Made by a program: the position numbers and the translations under genes. From the NCBI RefSeq assembly GCF_004104375.1, contig NZ_QOVM01000002.1:682001-746000 (forward strand): 64,000 nucleotides of DNA. The letters run 5' to 3'. Shown here piece after piece: positions 55,255 to 62,772 of this stretch (the stretch's first letter is position 1; each line of letters opens with the position of its first letter). The notes below the pieces were generated by a model, which was given only the letters and a program-made list of their open reading frames with translations, was not told the origin of the DNA and did no database searches. This stretch comes from Leeuwenhoekiella aequorea. GTDB taxonomy: Bacteria; Bacteroidota; Bacteroidia; Flavobacteriales; Flavobacteriaceae.

Positions 55255-55370
55255 ACTATTTTAAATCTATGTGTTTATTAATCCTCAATGGTTTACAACT
55301 ATAAATAGTCATTTTAAACTTGTGCAAATCAACAATATTTTACACACATAACCTACTTTATAACCACTTG

Positions 55371-55384
55371 AACGTATATACGTT
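55371..55384. promoter_or_regulatory. 14-base perfect palindrome (AACGTATATACGTT)
   Basis: Perfect dyad in the divergent gap between the fibre gene and nhaC. It has the size and form of a dimeric regulator site; no regulator is known. Confidence 0.4.
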
Positions 55385-55522
55385 AAGCGCGCTGTAATCG
55401 GTTTGTAGGAAAATAGAAATAATATGAAATTTAACATTTCCTTTAAATGTAATTTTAGTCGATTAATGTCAAGAAATCGGGTGGTATTAATTACAAGTGA
55501 GATTTAAGTATAGAATGATTAT

Positions 55523-55543
55523 AATTGTAAATATTTTACAATT
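55523..55543. promoter_or_regulatory. 21-base inverted repeat before nhaC
   Basis: AATTGTAAA / TTTACAATT arms around TAT end 6 bases before the nhaC ATG. It could be an operator, or a hairpin that masks the start site in the mRNA. Confidence 0.45.
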
Positions 55544-55549
55544 CACCAT

Positions 55550-57031
55550 ATGAATCAGGATTCAGACCCTAAAAATCAAGAAATAGTTGAAAACCGTGAG
55601 CTAAATATTTGGGAGGCTATGATTCCCATAATTGCATTAGTAGCAATGCTTGCTTTTAATGTTTATATGTTTGGAGATGATGCTTTAAGTGGATCCAATC
55701 AATTTATACTTCTTTTAGGTGCTGCAGTTGCTGCAATTGTAGGGTTGTTAAACAAAACTTCATTTGAGACTATGATGGATGAAGTTGCACAAAATGTAAA
55801 ATCTACAGCGGGTGCTATTTTAATACTTCTTTTAGTAGGGGCATTAGCGGGCACTTGGCTGGTAAGTGGCATTATACCCACTATGATTTATTATGGATTA
55901 CAAATTTTAAATCCGTCCATTTTTCTAGCCGCTTGTGTAGTAATCTGCGCAATTATTTCTGTTGCTACCGGTAGTAGCTGGACAACTTCTGCAACTGTAG
56001 GTATAGCATTAATTGGCATTGCAAATGCCCTCAATATATCACTAGGTATGACTGCAGGCGCAATACTTTCCGGAGCTTATTTTGGAGATAAACTTTCTCC
56101 CTTAAGCGATACTACAAACCTGGCGCCAGCAATGGCGGGTACCGACTTATTTACGCACATACAGTATATGTTATTTACTACGGTGCCCACAATAACCATT
56201 ACAATTATTGTATTTATAATAATTGGTTTTAATATTGAAACAAGTGGAACTGCAGATACTTCAGTGATATTAAATTCTATAGACGATGCTTTTAATATAA
56301 GTCCGTGGTTGTTTGTAGTTCCTGCCTTAGTAATACTTCTAATTGTTAAGAAAACTCCCCCACTTATAGCACTACTAGCCGGCACTCTGCTGGGCGCCAT
56401 TGCAGCCTTGATTTTTCAGCCAGATATCGTTGCTAATTTAGGAGGCAGTGATACACTTTCAGTAAAAAGTGGGTATATGGGAATTATGAATGCAATCACC
56501 GTAGATACGGCTATCGAAACTACAAATGAAAATCTTAATGACCTTTTTGCAGCAAGCGGAATGGCGGGAATGCTGGGAACGATCTGGCTAATACTATGCG
56601 CAATGACTTTTGGTGGGATTATGGATGCCATAGGTGCGCTCTCTCGAATAAGTAAATTCATGCTTAACCTGTTCGACAGCACGTTTGGTTTGTTTGCTAG
56701 TACAGTAGCTACTTGTATTGGTCTTAATGCTACTGCAAGTGATCAATATCTTGCAATTGTGGTTCCCGGTAAAATGTATGCTAAAGCATATCGTGATAAA
56801 GGTCTTGCTCCAGAAAACCTGAGCAGAACATTAGAAGACAGTGGTACCGTAACTTCTGTACTAGTCCCCTATAACACCTGTGGTGCCTATCAAAGTGGAG
56901 TTCTGGGAGTATCTGTAGCAGATTATTTTGTATATGCCATCTTTAACTGGTTAAGTCCTTTTATGACTTTAATTTTTGCTGCATTGCGTATAAAAATTAG
57001 AATGCTTTCTGAAACAAGTCAATCAAAATAG
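55550..57031 (+). CDS. nhaC: Na+/H+ antiporter NhaC family
   Basis: A 493-residue inner-membrane protein with about 12 hydrophobic segments. The conserved ATGSSWTTSATVG, SGAYFGDKLSPLSDTTNLA and GLNATASDQYLAIVVPGKM, and late SGTVTSVLVPYNTCGAYQSGVLG, are hallmarks of NhaC. It exchanges sodium for protons, which is fitting for a marine bacterium. Monocistronic; the upstream gap holds two dyad elements that may control it. No strong terminator is seen in the 229 bases behind it. Confidence 0.93.
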   Translation: MNQDSDPKNQEIVENRELNIWEAMIPIIALVAMLAFNVYMFGDDALSGSNQFILLLGAAVAAIVGLLNKTSFETMMDEVAQNVKSTAGAILILLLVGALAGTWLVSGIIPTMIYYGLQILNPSIFLAACVVICAIISVATGSSWTTSATVGIALIGIANALNISLGMTAGAILSGAYFGDKLSPLSDTTNLAPAMAGTDLFTHIQYMLFTTVPTITITIIVFIIIGFNIETSGTADTSVILNSIDDAFNISPWLFVVPALVILLIVKKTPPLIALLAGTLLGAIAALIFQPDIVANLGGSDTLSVKSGYMGIMNAITVDTAIETTNENLNDLFAASGMAGMLGTIWLILCAMTFGGIMDAIGALSRISKFMLNLFDSTFGLFASTVATCIGLNATASDQYLAIVVPGKMYAKAYRDKGLAPENLSRTLEDSGTVTSVLVPYNTCGAYQSGVLGVSVADYFVYAIFNWLSPFMTLIFAALRIKIRMLSETSQSK

Positions 57032-57228
57032 TTTAGTAAATAAAAGGGTAAAATCTCCAATTAATATTTTCTAAGTGAAGTGCTTATAAGATTGCAAATT
57101 TATTAAAAAAGTATTTGAACAATTGCGTTTTATAACCTATTGACATTGCAGCTATAAAGCCATAGATTATACCTATTCTACTATAACATTATTTATTTCT
57201 TTTGAAACAGTATACGATCTAAACGTAC

Positions 57229-57236
57229 TACTTTTG
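57229..57236 (+). promoter_or_regulatory. -7 box (TACTTTTG) of the peroxiredoxin gene
   Basis: Exact TAnnTTTG match, with a TTTG at 57201-57204 as a possible -33 element (spacer 24, a little long). Leader of about 20 bases. Confidence 0.6.
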
Positions 57237-57260
57237 CCGAAGAATTAAAAAACAATAATA

Positions 57261-57899
57261 ATGACATTAGTAGGAAAAAAATTCCCTAGCATCACAGTAG
57301 ATGCAATGAACGAAATGGGTGATACGTTCAAATTAAATATTCTTGAAGAAGCACAAAATCACAATAAGAAAGTTTTGCTTTTTTGGTATCCTAAAGATTT
57401 CACATTTGTATGTCCTACAGAATTACACGCATTTCAAGCTGCATTAGCAGATTTTGAAAAAAGAAACACTATAGTTATTGGTGCTTCTTGCGATACTCCA
57501 GAAGTGCATTTTGCATGGTTAAATACCCCTAAAGATAATGGCGGTATCGAAGGTGTAACTTACCCTATACTTGCAGATACAAATCGCAATCTTGCAAACC
57601 GACTAGGAATTCTTGATGTCACTAATGAGCGCTATGATGAAGAAACTGGCACTCTTTTAGTTGATGGTGATAATGTTACTTACAGAGCTACTTATTTAAT
57701 TGATGAAGAAGGTACTGTATTTCACGAAGGTGTAAATCATATGCCACTAGGTCGTAATGTAAATGAATTTCAACGCCTAATCGATGCTTATACGCACGTG
57801 CAAGAAAAAGGTGAAGTATGTCCTGCAAACTGGGAAGAAGGTAAAGATGCTATGAATGCTAACCGTGATGGTGTTGCATCATATTTAGCAACTAACTAA
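57261..57899 (+). CDS. 2-Cys peroxiredoxin (AhpC/Prx)
   Basis: A 212-residue typical 2-Cys peroxiredoxin: peroxidatic C51 in FTFVCPTELHAF, conserved threonine and arginine of the active site, and resolving C187 in EKGEVCPANW near the C-terminus. It reduces hydrogen peroxide and organic peroxides (EC 1.11.1 group). It is followed by a thioredoxin-like gene 99 bases on, probably its reductant. A hairpin at 57910-57946 after the stop may tune downstream expression. Confidence 0.95.
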   Translation: MTLVGKKFPSITVDAMNEMGDTFKLNILEEAQNHNKKVLLFWYPKDFTFVCPTELHAFQAALADFEKRNTIVIGASCDTPEVHFAWLNTPKDNGGIEGVTYPILADTNRNLANRLGILDVTNERYDEETGTLLVDGDNVTYRATYLIDEEGTVFHEGVNHMPLGRNVNEFQRLIDAYTHVQEKGEVCPANWEEGKDAMNANRDGVASYLATN

Positions 57900-57909
57900 A
57901 TATAAAATT

Positions 57910-57946
57910 ATCCAGACTCTCTCTATTGTAAATTAGGAGTCTGGAT
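57910..57946 (+). other. Hairpin after the peroxiredoxin gene
   Basis: Perfect 10-base stem ATCCAGACTC / GAGTCTGGAT with a 17-base loop, followed by ACTATTTTA. The T-run is weak, so partial terminator or processing site. Confidence 0.6.
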
Positions 57947-57998
57947 ACTATTTTAAAGAAGATATTAATTCTCCACATTGTGGTTAAAATCAAATACT

Positions 57999-58313
57999 AT
58001 GTTAAACGAACTTGATCAAGATAATCTTGCAGAAATCGTAAATAGCAATGATACAGTAGTTGTTCAATATATGGCCGGCTGGTGTGGAAATTGTAGATTA
58101 ATGAAGCCTAAATTCAAAAAAATGGCTTCAGAAAATGAAAACACAGTATTTCTACTTGTTGATGCTGAAAAATATCCGGAAAGTAGAAAACTGGCGACAG
58201 TAGATAACCTTCCTACATTTGCCACTTTTAAGAATGGTGCATTTGTAAATCAGGTACAAACAAATAAGCTAGAAATCCTAAAAGAATTAGTAAATGAAGT
58301 TACCAGTAATTAA
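57999..58313 (+). CDS. Thioredoxin-like protein with CGNC active site
   Basis: A 104-residue thioredoxin fold with active site WCGNC (C29/C32) in place of the usual WCGPC, and the cis-proline LPTFATF. The change of proline to asparagine would alter redox potential. It is likely reductant for the upstream peroxiredoxin. ATG at 57999 is chosen; the frame opens earlier with a TTG, which adds seven non-conserved residues. Its end overlaps the DUF6952 gene by 20 bases. Confidence 0.9.
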   Translation: MLNELDQDNLAEIVNSNDTVVVQYMAGWCGNCRLMKPKFKKMASENENTVFLLVDAEKYPESRKLATVDNLPTFATFKNGAFVNQVQTNKLEILKELVNEVTSN

Positions 58314-58542
58314 GCATTTACAGAAAAATAACAGCGCTGAAGCTTTAGAGCATACCATCGAAGTATTAGAGTCTTTTACAGAACATAGATCTGTAAGTGA
58401 ACAAGAAATGGATGTTGTAGGTGAGCTTATAACAAATCTGTGCGGTGCAGTAGAGATGCATCAAATGATCGCAAACGGAATGTCTGAAAAAGATGCTGCT
58501 AACGGTTTTGCTCAGAAAGTGTTAGGATCTATAGATAGATAA
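58294..58542 (+). CDS. DUF6952 family small protein
   Basis: An 82-residue helical acidic protein (MKLPVIKHLQ, EVLESFTEH, VVGELITNLCGAVE). I recognise it as the small family that follows the Prx-Trx pair in Flavobacteria. It has one cysteine. The start overlaps the thioredoxin gene by 20 bases, so translation is coupled. Function unknown; a role with the peroxiredoxin/thioredoxin pair is inferred only from context. A terminator follows. Confidence 0.78.
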   Translation: MKLPVIKHLQKNNSAEALEHTIEVLESFTEHRSVSEQEMDVVGELITNLCGAVEMHQMIANGMSEKDAANGFAQKVLGSIDR

Positions 58543-58560
58543 TTTCTTATCAACAGTTTT

Positions 58561-58597
58561 AAAATCCCTTAATCGTAAATGATAAAGGGATTTTTTG
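58561..58597 (+). terminator. Intrinsic terminator of the Prx-Trx-DUF6952 operon
   Basis: Stem AAAATCCCTT / AAGGGATTTT, loop of 14 bases, six T after the stem. Confidence 0.82.
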
Positions 58598-58683
58598 GTT
58601 TTAGACAATTACGCAAATTAGCATTTGTTTAATTGTTACTCTATACGCTAATAAGTACATTTACTCAAACATACAAAAGCATT

Positions 58684-59184
58684 ATGGCAACAATAACATT
58701 AGGTGGAAACACAACCCATACCCTAGGTGAACTTCCTAAAGAAGGAACAACAGCTCCCAATTTTCAGCTTGCTACAAAAGATCTACAACACGTATCTTTA
58801 GAAGATTTTAAAGGTAAACGCGTTGTGATGAACATCTTTCCGAGTGTAGATACCGGCGTGTGTGCAGCTTCTATCAGACATTTTAATAAAGACGCTTCAG
58901 ATCTTGAAGACACAATAGTTTTATGTATATCAAGAGACCTTCCTTTTGCTCAGGCTCGTTTTTGCGGTGCCGAAGGCTTAGAAAATGTGGTTACTCTATC
59001 TGATTTTAAAAATGGCTCTTTCGGTAAAGATTACGGTCTTGAAATTGAAGATGGTGCGTTTGCAGGATTACATTCTCGCGTGGTTATAGTTTTAAATGAA
59101 GATCATAAAATTATATATAGCGAGCAAGTTTCAGAAATAGGTCAAGAGCCTAACTACGAACTGGCTTTAAACGCGTTAAACTAA
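58684..59184 (+). CDS. tpx: Thiol peroxidase Tpx
   Basis: A 166-residue atypical 2-Cys peroxiredoxin. Peroxidatic C60 in SVDTGVCAASIRHFN and resolving C94 in FAQARFCGAEGLENV match Tpx. It reduces alkyl hydroperoxides with thioredoxin. ATG at 58684 (MATITLGG) is the family start; the longer frame is rejected. It starts a new unit after the terminator at 58561-58597, with dgkA three bases behind it. Confidence 0.95.
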   Translation: MATITLGGNTTHTLGELPKEGTTAPNFQLATKDLQHVSLEDFKGKRVVMNIFPSVDTGVCAASIRHFNKDASDLEDTIVLCISRDLPFAQARFCGAEGLENVVTLSDFKNGSFGKDYGLEIEDGAFAGLHSRVVIVLNEDHKIIYSEQVSEIGQEPNYELALNALN

Positions 59185-59187
59185 TCA

Positions 59188-59559
59188 ATGAATAACGCAA
59201 AAGATAGTTTTATAATAAATCGAATTAAAGCGTTTAGGTATGCCTTTAAAGGCGCCTGGCTACTCATAAAAAAGGAACCAAGTATAAAAGTGCAAATGGT
59301 TTGCGCAGTGCTGGTCACCATACTTGGTTTTGTATTAGATATTTCTACTACAGAGTGGATTCTACAACTACTATCTATAGGTCTGGTATTATCTATTGAA
59401 GGTCTTAATACCGCAGTTGAGAAAGTTGCAGATTTTATACATCCCGAGTATCACAAAAAAATAGGCGATATTAAGGATGTCGCTGCAGGTGCTGTTACGT
59501 TTGCCGCACTCATTGCGGCAATAATTGGTCTTATTATTTATATTCCAAAACTGTTCTAA
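59188..59559 (+). CDS. dgkA: Diacylglycerol kinase/undecaprenol kinase family protein
   Basis: A 123-residue small integral membrane kinase with three hydrophobic helices; the conserved LVLSIEGLNTAVEKVADF carries the catalytic glutamate and asparagine of the DagK family. It phosphorylates diacylglycerol or undecaprenol; small Bacteroidota members are not sorted between the two from sequence alone. It lies three bases after tpx, so it is cotranscribed with it. Confidence 0.9.
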   Translation: MNNAKDSFIINRIKAFRYAFKGAWLLIKKEPSIKVQMVCAVLVTILGFVLDISTTEWILQLLSIGLVLSIEGLNTAVEKVADFIHPEYHKKIGDIKDVAAGAVTFAALIAAIIGLIIYIPKLF

Positions 59560-59570
59560 AATTTTATCAG

Positions 59571-59599
59571 TTGAGTACCGTTTGATATTTGTATTTTTG
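59571..59599 (+). promoter_or_regulatory. Promoter of ftsK (TTG-N18-TATTTTTG)
   Basis: TTG at 59571-59573, spacer of 18, and a perfect -7 box TATTTTTG at 59592-59599. A second perfect box (TACATTTG) is at 59627-59634, so there may be two starts. The leader before the ftsK ATG is 70-105 bases. Confidence 0.62.
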
Positions 59600-59709
59600 C
59601 CAACCTGTAGATTTTAAAATCAATGCTACATTTGGCAAAATATCTATAACTACAGCATTGCAATCTTAAACTAATAATAAGTTACCGGTACAAATAGTCA
59701 ACGCTTGGA

Positions 59710-62109
59710 ATGGCCAGAAAAAAAACCAAAACCACAACCAAAAAAACTACGCAACCTAAGAAGTTAACTCTTAAGTTGTCTAAACAGCAGAAGATTGTAC
59801 TGGGGAGTTTTTTATTTCTCCTGGGTATCGCACTTCTATTTTCTTTTATTTCCTTCTTCTTTAATTGGCAGGCAGATCAAAGCACATTAGATAGTCTGGG
59901 AGATCGCAGTGTAGAAAGTCAGAATTGGCTAAATAAATTTGGTGCTGCCATTGGTGATTTTTTCATATATCAAGGATTTGGGGTAGCTTCATTTGCGCTT
60001 GCTATTTTAGTAACGCTCACTGGTTTTTACTATTTCTTTGACAAGGAAAAGAAATCCCTTCGCGCCTATTGGTTTTGGGGAATAATAGTAATGCTTTGGT
60101 TCGCCATTTTCTTCGGATTCTTTTCAGACTCTGCACCATTACTTGGTGGTATGGTAGGTTTTGAACTAAATGACTATCTACAAGATTATTTAGGATTAAT
60201 AGGTACAATACTTATTCTTGCTTTTTTTGCAATTGTATATTTCGCCATTCGATTAAAAATCACTCCAGAACTTGTAGGCTCGTATTTAAAACAGAAAAAG
60301 CAGTCGCTTCAGAGTGAACTAAACGATGAAGACGATGATGATTTTTCAGAATACAGAGACAATGCGTTTGATAAAGACAATATAGATTTGCCTAAAGCTA
60401 AACCAGCCCCTACTCCATCTGCAACAGATGAGAAAGTTGATGAACCGGTTTTACAGCAAAGCAAACCTGCACCTAGCGAAGAACCGGTGCTAAAATTAGA
60501 AACAACACAAGCTCCTCAAGAAGATTTTGAAATAGAAATTGAAGAACCTATTGAGGAAGAAGAATTGGTAGAAAATCTTAGCACTAAGCTTGTACAGGAT
60601 TTTGGAGAATTTGATCCTACTTTAGAATTAAGCAACTACAAGTTTCCTTCGATAGATTTATTGAAAGATTATACAAAAGGACAAAGCATAACCATTGATC
60701 AGGAAGAACTTGAAGAAAATAAAAATCGTATTGTAGATACGCTTAAAAACTATAAGATCGAGATCGCGCACATAAAAGCAACTGTAGGCCCTACGGTTAC
60801 TTTATATGAGATTGTACCCGAAGCTGGCGTGCGTATTTCTAAAATTAAAAACCTTGAAGATGACATTGCGTTGTCACTTTCGGCATTAGGAATACGTATA
60901 ATTGCACCTATCCCCGGTAAAGGAACTATAGGTATCGAAGTGCCTAACAAAAACGCGCGCATCGTCTCTATGCGCTCTGCTATAGCTTCTCCTCGTTTTC
61001 AAAATGCCGAAATGGAATTACCCCTTACATTAGGTAAAACCATTTCTAATGAAACCTTTGTAGTTGACTTAGCAAAAATGCCTCATTTACTTATGGCGGG
61101 TGCTACCGGTCAAGGTAAATCTGTAGGTCTTAATGCAATTCTTACCTCGTTACTTTATAAAAAACATCCTGCAGAAGTAAAATTCGTGCTGGTAGATCCT
61201 AAGAAGGTTGAGCTTACACTGTTTAATAAGATTGAACGTCATTATCTGGCTAAATTACCAGACTCTGAAGAAGCAATTATTACAGACAACGCCAAGGTGA
61301 TAAATACGTTGAATTCGCTCTGTATTGAGATGGATAATCGCTACGACCTACTTAAAAACGCATTGGCTCGTAATATCAAGGAGTACAACGCAAAGTTTAA
61401 AGCTCGTAAACTGAATCCAAATGATGGTCATAAGTATTTACCATACATCGTATTGGTAATTGACGAGTTTGCAGATCTTATTATGACTGCCGGTAAAGAA
61501 GTAGAAACTCCTATTGCACGACTTGCTCAATTAGCACGAGCGATAGGTATTCACTTAATTGTAGCTACTCAACGTCCATCGGTGAATGTAATTACAGGTA
61601 TTATAAAAGCCAATTTCCCTGCGCGTATTGCATTTAGAGTTACCTCAAAAATTGACTCACGTACAATTTTAGATAGTCAAGGTGCAGATCAATTAATTGG
61701 GCGTGGTGATATGTTATTTACTCAGGGTAATGAACTTACGCGGGTGCAATGTGCTTTTGTTGACACTCCTGAGGTTGAAAAAATTACTGAATTTATAGGG
61801 TCACAAAAGGCATATCCTGATGCCCATCATCTACCAGAATATGTAGGCGAAGAAGGTGGCACAAGTCTTGATATAGATGTGAGCGACAGAGATGTTCTCT
61901 TTATGGAAGCTGCGGAAGTTATTGTTATAGCACAACAAGGAAGCGCTTCTTTATTGCAACGTAAACTGAAGCTGGGCTACAATAGGGCAGGTAGAATAAT
62001 TGATCAATTAGAAGCTGCAGGCATTGTAGGACCCTTTGAGGGCAGTAAAGCTCGCCAGGTACTGGTTTCAGATATGAATGCCTTACAACAACAATTAAAT
62101 AATGATTAA
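59710..62109 (+). CDS. ftsK: DNA translocase FtsK
   Basis: A 799-residue FtsK/SpoIIIE protein. Four hydrophobic segments in the first about 200 residues anchor it at the septum; an acidic, Pro/Glu-rich linker follows (about 205-300); then the alpha-beta motor with Walker A GATGQGKS (about 464-471) and Walker B VLVIDEFADL (near 584), and a C-terminal gamma winged-helix (LLQRKLKLGYNRAGRI) that reads KOPS-like sites. It clears chromosome DNA through the septum and activates Xer recombination; a XerC/D protein is encoded at 14588. It leads an operon with lolA-like and lptF/G genes. Confidence 0.97.
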   Translation: MARKKTKTTTKKTTQPKKLTLKLSKQQKIVLGSFLFLLGIALLFSFISFFFNWQADQSTLDSLGDRSVESQNWLNKFGAAIGDFFIYQGFGVASFALAILVTLTGFYYFFDKEKKSLRAYWFWGIIVMLWFAIFFGFFSDSAPLLGGMVGFELNDYLQDYLGLIGTILILAFFAIVYFAIRLKITPELVGSYLKQKKQSLQSELNDEDDDDFSEYRDNAFDKDNIDLPKAKPAPTPSATDEKVDEPVLQQSKPAPSEEPVLKLETTQAPQEDFEIEIEEPIEEEELVENLSTKLVQDFGEFDPTLELSNYKFPSIDLLKDYTKGQSITIDQEELEENKNRIVDTLKNYKIEIAHIKATVGPTVTLYEIVPEAGVRISKIKNLEDDIALSLSALGIRIIAPIPGKGTIGIEVPNKNARIVSMRSAIASPRFQNAEMELPLTLGKTISNETFVVDLAKMPHLLMAGATGQGKSVGLNAILTSLLYKKHPAEVKFVLVDPKKVELTLFNKIERHYLAKLPDSEEAIITDNAKVINTLNSLCIEMDNRYDLLKNALARNIKEYNAKFKARKLNPNDGHKYLPYIVLVIDEFADLIMTAGKEVETPIARLAQLARAIGIHLIVATQRPSVNVITGIIKANFPARIAFRVTSKIDSRTILDSQGADQLIGRGDMLFTQGNELTRVQCAFVDTPEVEKITEFIGSQKAYPDAHHLPEYVGEEGGTSLDIDVSDRDVLFMEAAEVIVIAQQGSASLLQRKLKLGYNRAGRIIDQLEAAGIVGPFEGSKARQVLVSDMNALQQQLNND

Positions 62110-62110
62110 A

Positions 62111-62767
62111 ATGAAAAATTTAAAAATAAAAGCATTTACCTTTTTATTTGTATTTCTCGCGGGTATTACGCTTTCTAATGCTCAAGATACTAAAGCAAAA
62201 TCTCTTTTAAATGAGGTTTCTACTAAAGTGAAATCATATAAGAATATGTTTATCGACTTTAAGTACACGCTATCGAATGATGCAGCCGGCATTAATCAAG
62301 AAACACGCGGTGATGTTACTCTTAATGGAGATAAATACAAACTGAATTTAATGGGAACCACCCAGATGTATGATGGTAAAAAATTATATACTGTAATCCC
62401 TGATGATGAGGAAATCACTATTTCTACTCAAGACCCGGGAGATGATGATGCTATTACACCTTCAAAAATGCTAACCTTTTTTAATAAAGGTTATACATAC
62501 AAATGGGATATAGATCAAAGTGTAAATGGTCGTAAAATACAGTATGTAAAATTAATTCCTATTGATTCTAATAGCGAGTTAAAGTCTGCTTTGCTTGGTG
62601 TTGATGCCCAGACAAAACATATCTACCGCTTAATAATGACTCAAAAAAACGGAACAAAAATTACTATAACTGTAAATTCATTTAAGACAGACCAGCCATT
62701 ACCCGGCAACTTGTTTGTTTTTGATGAGAAGAAATATGCAGATTATTACATCAATAGGCTAGACTAG
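62111..62767 (+). CDS. lolA: LolA-like outer-membrane lipoprotein carrier
   Basis: About 218 residues with a signal peptide (cleaved near LSNAQ) and a LolA-type half-barrel: LLNEVSTKVKSYKNMFIDFKYT is present in parts (LLNEVSTKVKSY, DFKYTLSN), GDVTLNGDKYKL and QMYDGKKLYTVIPDDEE. It should escort lipoproteins across the periplasm, or a related lipid task. Two starts are possible, ATG 62102 overlapping ftsK or ATG 62111; the latter gives a better signal peptide. It sits between ftsK and lptF/G, as is common in Flavobacteria. Confidence 0.88.
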   Translation: MKNLKIKAFTFLFVFLAGITLSNAQDTKAKSLLNEVSTKVKSYKNMFIDFKYTLSNDAAGINQETRGDVTLNGDKYKLNLMGTTQMYDGKKLYTVIPDDEEITISTQDPGDDDAITPSKMLTFFNKGYTYKWDIDQSVNGRKIQYVKLIPIDSNSELKSALLGVDAQTKHIYRLIMTQKNGTKITITVNSFKTDQPLPGNLFVFDEKKYADYYINRLD

Positions 62768-62772
62768 CTTCT

